64,000 bases of DNA from Peribacillus frigoritolerans (GTDB lineage: Bacteria; Bacillota; Bacilli; Bacillales; DSM-1321): positions 550,001 to 614,000 of the forward strand of contig NZ_KV440950.1 of NCBI RefSeq assembly GCF_001636405.1, in the 5' to 3' direction. A program made the position numbers and the translations under genes. Position 1 is the first letter of the stretch. Each line of letters starts with the position of its first letter. Of this stretch, positions 45,734 to 53,649 are shown in pieces. The notes beneath the pieces were generated by a model. That model did not search any database. It had not been told where the DNA came from and was given only the letters and a program-made list of their open reading frames with translations.

Positions 45734-46095
45734 GGGGACGTTACGGATTCGACAGGGATAGTTCGAGCTTAAGTTGCGAGTCGAGGGGATCGGCCTCGTT
45801 AAAACGTCAACGCCTATAACTGGCAAACAAAACAACAACCTAGCTTTCGCTGCTTAATAACAGTCGATAGCTGTTCCTCCCTCCATGGCCCACGTGGTAG
45901 GGTAAGGGACTCACTCTAAGTGGGATACGCCGGAATCCACCGTCTGAGGATGAAGGAAGAGACCAATCAGACTAGCTGCTCTGCCGCCTGTCGATAGGCT
46001 AATGAGTTCGCGAAATGCGAATATATCGACTACACTCGTAGAAGCTTAAGTGCCGTTATGTCTGGACGTGGGTTCGACTCCCACCGTCTCCACCA
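45734..46095 (+). ncRNA. ssrA: Transfer-messenger RNA (tmRNA)
   Basis: The 5' end GGGGACGTTACGGATTCGAC and 3' end ...GGTTCGACTCCCACCGTCTC followed by CACCA form the tRNA-like domain, with the CCA encoded. The tag reading frame begins at a GGC resume codon at 45822 and encodes GKQNNNLAFAA, ending in TAA TAA (45855-45860). About 362 bases, as usual for Bacillus. smpB lies directly upstream. Confidence 0.97.
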
Positions 46096-46118
46096 ATACA
46101 TATATTGGTGGTTTTTTA
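46089..46118 (+). terminator. Terminator of ssrA
   Basis: CACCAATA-cata-TATTGGTG followed by GTTTTTT, overlapping the encoded CCA end. Confidence 0.85.
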
Positions 46119-46166
46119 TTTGGTTTTTTTTCGTCGTTTTTGTCGAAAAATCGATAAATCGAATAA

Positions 46167-46243
46167 TTCGCAGATATATCAGGAGTTTTCGTTGATATAT
46201 CTCCAATTTCGAAGATATATTCTCGATTTCGCAGATAAACTGT
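46167..46243. repeat. Four imperfect repeats with a 20-bp period
   Basis: Units starting TTCG at 46167, 46188, 46208 and 46228 share TTCG-N-AGATATATC or close variants (TTCGCAGATATATC, TTCGTTGATATATC, TTCGAAGATATATT, TTCGCAGATAAACT), spaced 21, 20 and 20 bases. It lies between ssrA and the broken NERD gene; no function assigned. Confidence 0.7.
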
Positions 46244-46296
46244 ACAATTTCCATCATTTGCTGTAGTATCCTTTTGAAGAAAATAGGATTGGAGCG

Positions 46297-47277
46297 ATGA
46301 AATTGATTGTAAAAAAGCGAAAAGTTCCTCTTGCCGTCCGCAAATTACGTGCATTAGCGTGCAGGCTTCCTTCGAATCACCCTAAAGTTCCCTTAATCAT
46401 GAACGATCTCAAAAAAATGGAAGCGGGCTATAAAGGGGAATGTTCCATTGATTTTCCATTAAGCTTTCTTGAACCGAAAAGCTATTTCATCTTCCACGAT
46501 TTAAGGCTTCAGGATCAATCCCGATTTTTTCAACTGGATACCTTATTAATCTCCAAGAAATATGCGCTTATCATTGAAGTGAAGAACATTGCAGGGCAGG
46601 GTCGATCTATTTTGATCCGCATTTCAATCAGCTCATTCGAACGATAGAAGGAAAAGAAACGGCCTTTCCAGATCCCATCATACAAGTCAGCCGCCAGGAA
46701 TCACAATTGACCAATTGGTTCTTGAAAAACGGTTTTCCCTCACTGCCCATCCTTTCATTGATTGTCATCAGTAATCCCCAAACAATCATCCGTACAGTTC
46801 TTGAAAACCATGAACTCCACTATAAAGTTATCCATCGCGATGCACTTCCCGCTAAAATTAATCAAATGGAGCATTCCATAACAGAATCCAGTTTTAGTGA
46901 GAAAGATTTGAAGAAAGCAATTCGCGTAATGAATAAACACCACATCGATGCGGACTTTTCCATCCTGGAACGATACAATCTTACCGAAAAGGACTTAATT
47001 AAAGGAGTGATTTGTGAGAATTGTAATGGCAATAAATTACTTAGAAGGCATGGCACATGGCTTTGCAATCAATTGCCAACTCTCCAGTAAAAAAGCACAT
47101 ATCCCGGCTTTACGAGATTATTTTTATCTATTAAGCTCGACCATAACGAATCGGCAGTTGAGGGATTTTTTAAGCATTGCCTCTTCTTCCAGTGCAACAC
47201 GGATTTTGCAATCATTGAATCTGACAAGCAGCGGTGTGAATAAGGGAAGGGTGTACAGACTGAATTTTGCTGAATGA
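46297..47277 (+). pseudogene. NERD-domain / zinc-ribbon protein, frameshifted twice
   Basis: The three frames together read as one protein. An N-terminal helical segment leads into a NERD nuclease-related domain (FQLDTLLISKKYALIIEVKN near 88). After a frame change comes SIYFDPHFNQLIRTIEGK..., the rest of the NERD region. Next is a zinc ribbon with CENC and, after a second frame change, CNNC, followed by a C-terminal helical domain (RDYFYLLSSTITNRQLRDFL). The first break coincides with CAGGG repeated in tandem at 46592-46601, which adds 5 bases. The second is explained by one extra C near 47070. Removing both restores a single open frame of about 325 codons. Possibly a sequencing artefact, but the duplication looks mutational. 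The family role is uncertain, perhaps DNA processing. Confidence 0.8.
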
Positions 47278-47450
47278 CTTTAACTCATTTCTTTATATTC
47301 ACATCAACATTTTGGAAATTTTTCCTGACACTAGATGTAATTCTTTTGCCCTTAATTTTTTCTTCTTGATTCATTACACATCCACTCCAATGCTAATCTT
47401 ATCCAACGCTGCACTTTCAGCAGTTTTGCAGCAACTAAGCCCTATGATAG

Positions 47451-47484
47451 AAAAAGACTCAAAAGAAGCTTCTCTTGAGTCTTT
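47451..47484 (-). terminator. Terminator of the formate dehydrogenase operon
   Basis: AAAGACTCAA and TTGAGTCTTT arms with a T-run in the leftward direction, just past the DUF1641 gene. Confidence 0.85.
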
Positions 47485-47493
47485 GTTCCGAGG

Positions 47494-47970
47494 CTATTCT
47501 TTTAACTCCTTGCCCATTCCCTTGAGGAAGTGGACGCCAAAGCCGATCGCCCTGTTTATGTCTGGGTCATTCAATGTTTTCATTAATTCCAGAACACCGA
47601 TCTTCTTATCGGCCTGAAGGAATTTGTTTCCTTCATCGATTCCTGCAAGTGCACTGTTCAGCAGTTTCGTGGATTGTGCGGCATCGGCGTTCATCAAGGC
47701 TCCCGTTGCACCCATAAGGGTATTGATCAGGTTTGTTACAGGTTGCCTTGTGATTTGTTGAAGTGCGATTTTCGCAATTTGTTCTTTTCCTTGAAGCATG
47801 GAGGTCGCGGCTTCGAATACTCCCGAGTCATTCAGTTCATTGACGATTTTAAACATATTGTTCAAGGCATCTTCATTTTCGGTGATCAGCGTTTTCAGTT
47901 CCTCCAGTTTTTGTAGCTTTATTTCTTCCTCAGTAATGGGATTATGGATTTCCGTTATAGGAGCTGCCAT
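47494..47970 (-). CDS. yrhD: DUF1641 protein (YrhD-like)
   Basis: A 158-residue soluble helical protein with a glutamate/leucine-rich N-terminal helix (about 15-55) and the DUF1641 core ending IGFGVHFLKGMGKEL. The ATG at 47970 is preferred because AAGGAGGGTGA lies 5 bases before it; an in-frame GTG at 47979 overlaps that site. It starts 18 bases behind the formate dehydrogenase stop, as yrhD accompanies yrhE in B. subtilis (there in the order yrhD-yrhE). DUF1641 proteins travel with formate dehydrogenases but their role is not known. Confidence 0.88.
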   Translation of the reverse strand: MAAPITEIHNPITEEEIKLQKLEELKTLITENEDALNNMFKIVNELNDSGVFEAATSMLQGKEQIAKIALQQITRQPVTNLINTLMGATGALMNADAAQSTKLLNSALAGIDEGNKFLQADKKIGVLELMKTLNDPDINRAIGFGVHFLKGMGKELKE

Positions 47971-47988
47971 GATCTTCACCCTCCTTGT

Positions 47989-50928
47989 TTATTTATCCGT
48001 TAAGTGAACATACCCTGGACGGGCCCACTTACGTTCGACCTCGACGCCATTTTGAGGATGACGTTTTTTGTTCCGTGGATTGGTACCCGGTAATGGAACG
48101 TCTCCGCTTGCGCTTAATACTTCCATGCGGACCATCGTCTGTTTGTAAGCAGGCGTGCTTGTGCGTCGATCATAGATGGGACCGGTCAGGAAGTTAATGG
48201 CAGAGTCTTTATCGACGGAGTTCATCGGTAAAAATAGCTCATTATTTTTAACACGGTCTGTGATCAATGCTTTTAACTTAACGGCCCCGAAAGGAGACAC
48301 CAAGCGAACGAGTCCGCCATCACTGACTTTACGTTCTTTGGCAAGTTCTGGTGAAACCTCGACGAAAATATCAGGTACTTTCGATTGGATTCCATTGGAC
48401 TTGTTCGTCATATTGCCTTCATGGAAATGCTCCAGCATGCGTCCATTATTGATATGAAGGTCATATTCTTCCGGGAATTTATGAGGTTCCACCCAGTCAG
48501 CCAGTGCAAAGCGCGCTTTTTTATCAGGGAAGTTGAAGCCATCTACATAAAGAAGGGGTGTGCTTGATCCATCATGGCTCCCCCAGAGGAAGCTGTTCCA
48601 TCCTTCCAGCACTTCGTAATTCGCTTGGCTGAATATCGGTGACAGGCTTGCCATTTCGTCATAGATTTCACTAGGGTGAGCGTAATTCCAATTCGCACCT
48701 AAGCGGTTGGCGATTTCTTGGGTGATTTCCCAGTCCGCCTTAGAATCTCCCATAGTGGGAAGGGCTTTATATAATCGCTGTACACGGCGCTCCGTATTGG
48801 TGAACGTTCCGTCTTTTTCAAGAGATGGAGCTCCGGGCAATACCACGTCGGCATATTGGGCTGTCCTTGAAAGGAAAATATCCTGGACAACAAAGAAGTC
48901 CAATCCGGATAACACTTTATCAACATGGTTGGCATCCGCGTCAACAAGTGCCATATCTTCACCTACAAGATACATCGCCTTCATGTCGCCTTTTTCTATC
49001 GCTTTAAGCATTTCAATATTGTTCAAGCCTGGTTGGCCAGCGATTTTCACTCCATAAGCTTTTTCGAATTTAGCACGTGCCACGTCATCGGTAACATGCT
49101 GATATCCCGGAAGCCATGTTGGAAGGGTACCCATATCGCAAGCGCCCTGTACATTGTTATGGCCGCGAAGCGGATAGGCTCCCGCTCCTGGACGACGGTA
49201 GTTGCCCGTAGCCAATAGCAGGTTGGAAATTGCCGCCGAAGTATCGGAGGCACCGGTGTTTTGTGTTACGCCCATACCCCAAAGAATGCATGTACCGTCT
49301 GCATCGCGAATGGCCTCAGCTATTTGGATCAATGTTTCTTTAGAAATACCTGTATGTGTTTCTGCATATTCCAGGGTATATTTCTCAAGTACTTCTTTAT
49401 AATCGTCGAAGAAGTTAACATTTTCATTGATGAATTCTTGATCATGCCAGCCTTGATCGATCATATATTTTGTAACCGCCATCAACCAGACTTGATCCGT
49501 TCCTTGTTTTGGGCTGATATGGATGTCGGAACGTTCGGCCATTTCGTTTTTACGGATGTCAGCTACAATCAGCTTTTGTCCGTGAAGCTTATGTGCCCGT
49601 TTAACGCGCGTCGCCAGTACGGGATGTCCTTCTGCCGGGTTAGCCCCAACGATGATGACAAGTCCTGCTGCGGCGATATCCTTGATCGTACCAGCATCTC
49701 CGCCCATGCCGACTGTACGGAACAGTCCGTCTGTTGCCGGGGATTGACAGTAACGCGAGCAGTTGTCGACGTTATTCGTTTCGAACATTTGCCGTGCCAG
49801 TTTTTGAATGACATAGTTTTCTTCGTTCGTGATCTTGGATGAGGAAATGAAGCCTACTGAATTTCCGCCGTATTGCTGTTTGATCGAACCCAGTCTGGAC
49901 GCAACCAAATCAAGTGCTTCATCCCAGCTTGATTCAACGAATCTTCCGTTTTTCCGAATCAGGGGCTTTGTCAAACGTTCTTCCGAGTTCACGAAGTCCC
50001 AACCGAATTTCCCTTTGACACATGTGGATATCGCATTGACGGGTGCTTCATGAGTAGGTTGGACTTTAAGGATTTTACGGCCTTTTGTCCAGACTTCGAA
50101 TGTGCATCCTACCCCACAGAACGTACAGACCGTTTTTGTTTTCTTCGTCCGTGTCTCTCGCATTGCCGCTTCAATCTCCGAAATGGCAAAAATCCCGCTG
50201 TATCCAGGTTCCACTTCTTTGACAAGGTCGATCATCGGTTCCAGCATATCGTTTTTCAAGCCTGACATGAAACCAGCTTCGCCAAGCATTGATTTTTCCA
50301 TTAATGCATTACATGGACAAATCGTTACACACTGCCCGCAGCCTACACAAGATGAGTTATTGATTTCCGTTCCTTCATCCCATATTACCCGAGGGCGTTC
50401 TGCTTCCCAGTCGATGGACAGCGTCTCGTTGACCTGAAGGTTTTGGCACACTTCAACACATTGCCCGCATGCGATGCATTGATTGGCATCATAGCGGTAA
50501 AATGGATGGGACATATCGACGGCACCCAATTCCACTTTCGGTGTATAAGGATATTTTTGGTGTTCAATTTCCATTAATTCTGCTGTGTTATGTAGTTTGC
50601 AATTTCCGTTATTATTATCACATACAGTACAGTATAAAGAATGGTTTTCCAGTATCCGGTCCATGGCCTCGGTTTGGGCTTCTTTTGCCTTGCTTGAGTC
50701 CATGGCTATATCCATGCCGCTCACTGCTTTTGTCGAACATGACCGGACGAGTTTCCCATTAACTTCGACGATGCATGTGTCGCATGTTTGTATCGGATCC
50801 ACCTCAGGAACATAACAAATCTGTGGGTGAGCCATCTCATTTTGGTTGATGACCTCCAGTATTGTCGCACCTTCATTAGCGGTATAAGCCTTCCCGTTGA
50901 TTGTGATGGTGATGTTTGAATCGATCAT
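47989..50928 (-). CDS. yrhE: Formate dehydrogenase catalytic subunit with fused ferredoxin domains
   Basis: A 979-residue molybdopterin enzyme oxidising formate to carbon dioxide. In order: a [2Fe-2S] domain (Cys38, 49, 52, 64), a His-Cys [4Fe-4S] segment (His96, Cys100, 103, 110), two ferredoxin [4Fe-4S] sites (Cys151/154/157/161 and Cys194/197/200/204), the catalytic-domain cluster (Cys268/271/275/303), and the molybdenum ligand Cys394 in CSRYCQSP, where some relatives use selenocysteine. The domain order resembles NuoG/NAD-linked cytosolic enzymes. ATG at 50928 with AAAGGGGGAAAT is chosen over 50952. Leader has a terminator-like hairpin; fdhD is divergent. Confidence 0.95.
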   Translation of the reverse strand: MIDSNITITINGKAYTANEGATILEVINQNEMAHPQICYVPEVDPIQTCDTCIVEVNGKLVRSCSTKAVSGMDIAMDSSKAKEAQTEAMDRILENHSLYCTVCDNNNGNCKLHNTAELMEIEHQKYPYTPKVELGAVDMSHPFYRYDANQCIACGQCVEVCQNLQVNETLSIDWEAERPRVIWDEGTEINNSSCVGCGQCVTICPCNALMEKSMLGEAGFMSGLKNDMLEPMIDLVKEVEPGYSGIFAISEIEAAMRETRTKKTKTVCTFCGVGCTFEVWTKGRKILKVQPTHEAPVNAISTCVKGKFGWDFVNSEERLTKPLIRKNGRFVESSWDEALDLVASRLGSIKQQYGGNSVGFISSSKITNEENYVIQKLARQMFETNNVDNCSRYCQSPATDGLFRTVGMGGDAGTIKDIAAAGLVIIVGANPAEGHPVLATRVKRAHKLHGQKLIVADIRKNEMAERSDIHISPKQGTDQVWLMAVTKYMIDQGWHDQEFINENVNFFDDYKEVLEKYTLEYAETHTGISKETLIQIAEAIRDADGTCILWGMGVTQNTGASDTSAAISNLLLATGNYRRPGAGAYPLRGHNNVQGACDMGTLPTWLPGYQHVTDDVARAKFEKAYGVKIAGQPGLNNIEMLKAIEKGDMKAMYLVGEDMALVDADANHVDKVLSGLDFFVVQDIFLSRTAQYADVVLPGAPSLEKDGTFTNTERRVQRLYKALPTMGDSKADWEITQEIANRLGANWNYAHPSEIYDEMASLSPIFSQANYEVLEGWNSFLWGSHDGSSTPLLYVDGFNFPDKKARFALADWVEPHKFPEEYDLHINNGRMLEHFHEGNMTNKSNGIQSKVPDIFVEVSPELAKERKVSDGGLVRLVSPFGAVKLKALITDRVKNNELFLPMNSVDKDSAINFLTGPIYDRRTSTPAYKQTMVRMEVLSASGDVPLPGTNPRNKKRHPQNGVEVERKWARPGYVHLTDK

Positions 50929-50960
50929 TATATTTCCCCCTTTTATAGCCAAAAAGACGC

Positions 50961-51016
50961 AAAAAAACCACCATGATTACACCTCCGTCCCTGAACGGAA
51001 ATGTAGGTCATGGTGG
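50961..51016 (-). promoter_or_regulatory. Terminator-like hairpin in the formate dehydrogenase leader (candidate attenuator)
   Basis: On the minus strand, CCACCATGA (51016-51008) pairs with TCATGGTGG (50976-50968), with an inner stem TCCGT/ACGGA around TCAGGG, followed by TTTTTTT (50967-50961). The T-run ends 33 bases before the start codon. No leftward gene lies upstream to be terminated, so it sits inside the leader. Confidence 0.75.
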
Positions 51017-51127
51017 AATAGTTTAATAGCAAAGCTTGCCAATATACCAATCCATACCATAATGGATAATTTTAAAAAAGATAGGACACAACAGTACACT
51101 ATTATGCTCCCAACTTTCATCATTGAT

Positions 51128-51156
51128 ATTATACCTTTTATCATGGAAAGAAACAA
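51128..51156 (-). promoter_or_regulatory. Sigma-A promoter of the formate dehydrogenase operon
   Basis: On the minus strand, TTGTTT (51156-51151), 17-base spacer, TATAAT (51133-51128). It predicts a leader of roughly 190 bases. Confidence 0.6.
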
Positions 51157-51262
51157 TCCTGGAAAGAGGGTATCATTCCCAAATTCCTTTCGTTTTTCTT
51201 CGCGTTGATTTATGATAAGAAAATTGAGAACTTAATTTTTCTTGAAATGGAGTGACGCAACG

Positions 51263-51625
51263 GTGTCAAAAGTTATCCATGAATTCAATGATATGATTCG
51301 TAAGCTGCGCAAGGAACTATTCGGTAAAGGACCAGAACGCATACACACGGTTTTCGTCGAAAATATGGCCGTTTCTACGTTATATGGAAATTTGACTCCT
51401 ACGGAAATGTTCATATCAAGATCGGAGGAAGGAAGGGATATGGTCCATTCTGCACGAACCAAAATGGTTCAGGATGTGTATTCGGAGAGTCCTCCTGATG
51501 GAATGGAAGATCTGGTTGGAGCTAAACTGCTCCATTTGTTTTCAGACATCAAAATCAAAGAGAACATAGCGATTTCCGTATTCGTATTTGATAAGAATAT
51601 AGCGGACAAACTCAACGGGCATTGA
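51263..51625 (+). CDS. yrhF: DUF2294 protein (YrhF-like)
   Basis: A 120-residue soluble protein starting MSKVIHEFNDMIRKLRKELF with FGKGPERIHTVFVEN near 20-35, typical of DUF2294. GTG at 51263 is chosen because GGAGTGA lies 7 bases upstream; the in-frame TTG at 51242 lies before that site. B. subtilis YrhF sits in the yrhDEF cluster with formate dehydrogenase; here it is divergent from the enzyme genes and in line with fdhD. Role unknown. Confidence 0.88.
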   Translation: MSKVIHEFNDMIRKLRKELFGKGPERIHTVFVENMAVSTLYGNLTPTEMFISRSEEGRDMVHSARTKMVQDVYSESPPDGMEDLVGAKLLHLFSDIKIKENIAISVFVFDKNIADKLNGH

Positions 51626-51679
51626 CCATGTTCCTTACATTTGGTCAATTGGCTCCTGGATAGTAAAAGGAGTGGGAAC

Positions 51680-52477
51680 ATGAAAGCGATTGAAATCAAA
51701 AGGGACATCATCCGGATAACCAAAGGTAACATCGAGCGGACGGGAGATGCGATCGTAACGGAGCATCCCGTTACTGTCAAAATAAATGGCCAGGAATTCG
51801 TCACGATGGTTTGTACACCTGAATACATCGAGGATATGGTGATTGGTTATTTGGCTTCGGAAGGAATCATCAAAAAATATGATGAGATAAAAGAAATCTG
51901 GGTTCAGGAAAAAGAAGGCTTTGTTCATGTGAAGACGGATAAAGTGAATCCCTACTTCCAGGACTTTCAAAATAAGCGGTATATTACATCATGCTGCGGA
52001 ATGAGCAGACAAGGTTTCGTCTTTGTAAATGATGCATTGACTGCCAAGAAAATGGATGATGTTTCGGTGAAACTGACTCCTGATGACTGCTTCCGCTTGA
52101 TGAAGGATTTACAAAATTCTGCTGTCACTTTCCAGAATACGGGCGGAGTCCACAATGCTGCTTTATGTGATGCCAATGGGCTCGTATTAAGCAGGATGGA
52201 CATCGGACGGCATAACGCCTTGGACAAAATATACGGCCATTGCTTGAAAAATGGCATTTCGATGGAAGGGAAGGCTATCGTTTTCAGCGGCCGGATTTCA
52301 TCGGAAATTCTTTTGAAAGTGGCGAAAATCGGCTGTGAACTGATACTCTCTAAGTCCGCTCCAACTGAATTGGCTTTGGAGTTGGCTGAAGGATTGGGAA
52401 TCACGACGGTCGGGTTCATTCGCAATGATTCGCTGAATATCTACACATGTCCTGAAAGGATTCTATTGAATGACTGA
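51680..52477 (+). CDS. fdhD: Formate dehydrogenase accessory sulfurtransferase FdhD
   Basis: FdhD of 265 residues, which passes sulfur from a cysteine desulfurase to the molybdenum cofactor and is required for active formate dehydrogenase. The cysteine motif is ITSCCGMSRQGF (Cys105-Cys106), and the conserved TGGVHNAALCD (about 155) and DIGRHNALDKIYG (about 174) are present. ATG at 51680 has AAAGGAGTG upstream; longer readings extend into the spacer behind yrhF. It serves the enzyme encoded divergently at 47989-50928. Confidence 0.95.
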   Translation: MKAIEIKRDIIRITKGNIERTGDAIVTEHPVTVKINGQEFVTMVCTPEYIEDMVIGYLASEGIIKKYDEIKEIWVQEKEGFVHVKTDKVNPYFQDFQNKRYITSCCGMSRQGFVFVNDALTAKKMDDVSVKLTPDDCFRLMKDLQNSAVTFQNTGGVHNAALCDANGLVLSRMDIGRHNALDKIYGHCLKNGISMEGKAIVFSGRISSEILLKVAKIGCELILSKSAPTELALELAEGLGITTVGFIRNDSLNIYTCPERILLND

Positions 52478-52503
52478 GCATCCTTCGCTGGAAGGATGCT
52501 CAT
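52470..52503 (+). other. Perfect hairpin at the end of fdhD
   Basis: TGAGCATCCTT-cgctgg-AAGGATGCTCA spans the fdhD stop region. No T-run follows directly (TCGGAAAG), so it is a stable 3' stem rather than a classical terminator; the T-run at about 52532-52537 is too far. Confidence 0.6.
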
Positions 52504-52623
52504 CGGAAAGTCCTGCCGGTTTGGCCTGGGCTTTTTTGTATTTGTAAAAGGATATATCCAACAGGCCTTTTATGGTACAGTTTTTATATAACATTCAAGG
52601 GAATTCGTATCGGGGGAAGGGTT

Positions 52624-53496
52624 ATGAACGAAAGGGATTGGCATATTTTAAAGGTGTTGCATGAACACAGGAATATTACTAAAACGGCGCAAAGTTTATA
52701 TATCTCGCAACCTTCTTTAACGAAACGGATTCAACAAATAGAGAAGGAATTCAATCTGAAGATTGTGGAGCGGGGAACTAGGGGAGTGCAGTTCACCCCT
52801 CAAGGTGAATATTTGGCCATCTGTGCAGATGAGATGCTGATCAGGCTCCAGCAGATAAAAGAGACGGCATTCAATATGGGTCAGGAGATCAGTGGAACAT
52901 TACGGCTGGGTGTTTCCAACTATATTACGCTGCATAAGCTGCCAGGCCTGCTGAGAATATTTCGTGAGCGATTTCCTAAAGTGGATTTCCATGTGACAAC
53001 CGGATGGAGTAAAGAAGTGCTGAACCTCATTTATAAGGAAGAAGTGCATGTCGGGATTGTTCGGGGGGACTACCAATGGTCAGGATCAAGGCATCATCTT
53101 TTTGAGGAAACGATTTGCATTGCTTCCAAGGAAGAAATCGAAGTCCGGAACCTGCCTTTCCTGCCGAGGATCGATTATGGGACAGATGCCCTTTTGAAAA
53201 CAATGATCGATAATTGGTGGAGAGACAATTTTTCCGGACCTCCTTTGGTGGGGATGGAAGTGGACAAAGGGGATACATGCAAGGAAATGGTCAAGAATGG
53301 CCTGGGATATGGCATCCTCCCCAGCGTTTTATTGGAGAATGACCAAAACCTCCGTCAAATGGACCTTAAGGACAAGCAAGGTAATCCCCTTATCAGGAAT
53401 ACATGGATGTTATATCATGAAAAGTCGCTGGAATTAAAACTGGTCAAAGAGTTTGTCAAATTTGTCAAAGGCGTCGATTTCATGAGGGATATTTAA
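52624..53496 (+). CDS. LysR-family transcriptional regulator
   Basis: A 290-residue LysR protein: N-terminal winged helix-turn-helix (TKTAQSLYISQPSLTKRIQQ, about 19-38) and a C-terminal effector-binding domain (about 90-285). CGGGGGAAGGG precedes the ATG. It is followed by its own terminator and then by an AEC-family carrier in the same direction, which is the natural candidate target. Effector unknown. Confidence 0.93.
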   Translation: MNERDWHILKVLHEHRNITKTAQSLYISQPSLTKRIQQIEKEFNLKIVERGTRGVQFTPQGEYLAICADEMLIRLQQIKETAFNMGQEISGTLRLGVSNYITLHKLPGLLRIFRERFPKVDFHVTTGWSKEVLNLIYKEEVHVGIVRGDYQWSGSRHHLFEETICIASKEEIEVRNLPFLPRIDYGTDALLKTMIDNWWRDNFSGPPLVGMEVDKGDTCKEMVKNGLGYGILPSVLLENDQNLRQMDLKDKQGNPLIRNTWMLYHEKSLELKLVKEFVKFVKGVDFMRDI

Positions 53497-53500
53497 CTGA

Positions 53501-53525
53501 AGCGCAGAACCCTCTGTGCTTTTTT
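53501..53525 (+). terminator. Terminator of the lysR-type gene
   Basis: AGCGCAGA-accc-TCTGTGCT (one G-T pair) followed by TTTTT. Confidence 0.75.
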
Positions 53526-53649
53526 ATCATTCCTTTTTTGAATGGGCAACGATAATTTATTGGTATTTTAATTATGGCCATCCGGGCATTATGATAGATG
53601 GGAGATGTAAATCATCAGGAATTTGCCTAAGGAATGGAGAGGAAGTCAA

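Noticed and set aside
46089..46300. Integrated genetic island at the ssrA 3' end
   Set aside because: No integrase and no second copy of the ssrA end (attR) is visible within the window.
46030..46354. Leftward open frames at the 3' end of ssrA (WRRWESNPRP-type translation)
   Set aside because: Antisense of the tRNA-like domain of tmRNA and its terminator; a classic spurious product.
49261..49842. 193-residue rightward frame inside the formate dehydrogenase gene
   Set aside because: Cysteine-rich shadow of a strongly supported minus-strand gene, no start signal.
51001..51054. Short peptide frame (MITPPSLNG...) on the plus strand of the fdh leader hairpin
   Set aside because: It has no ribosome-binding site and coincides with the paired arms of the hairpin.
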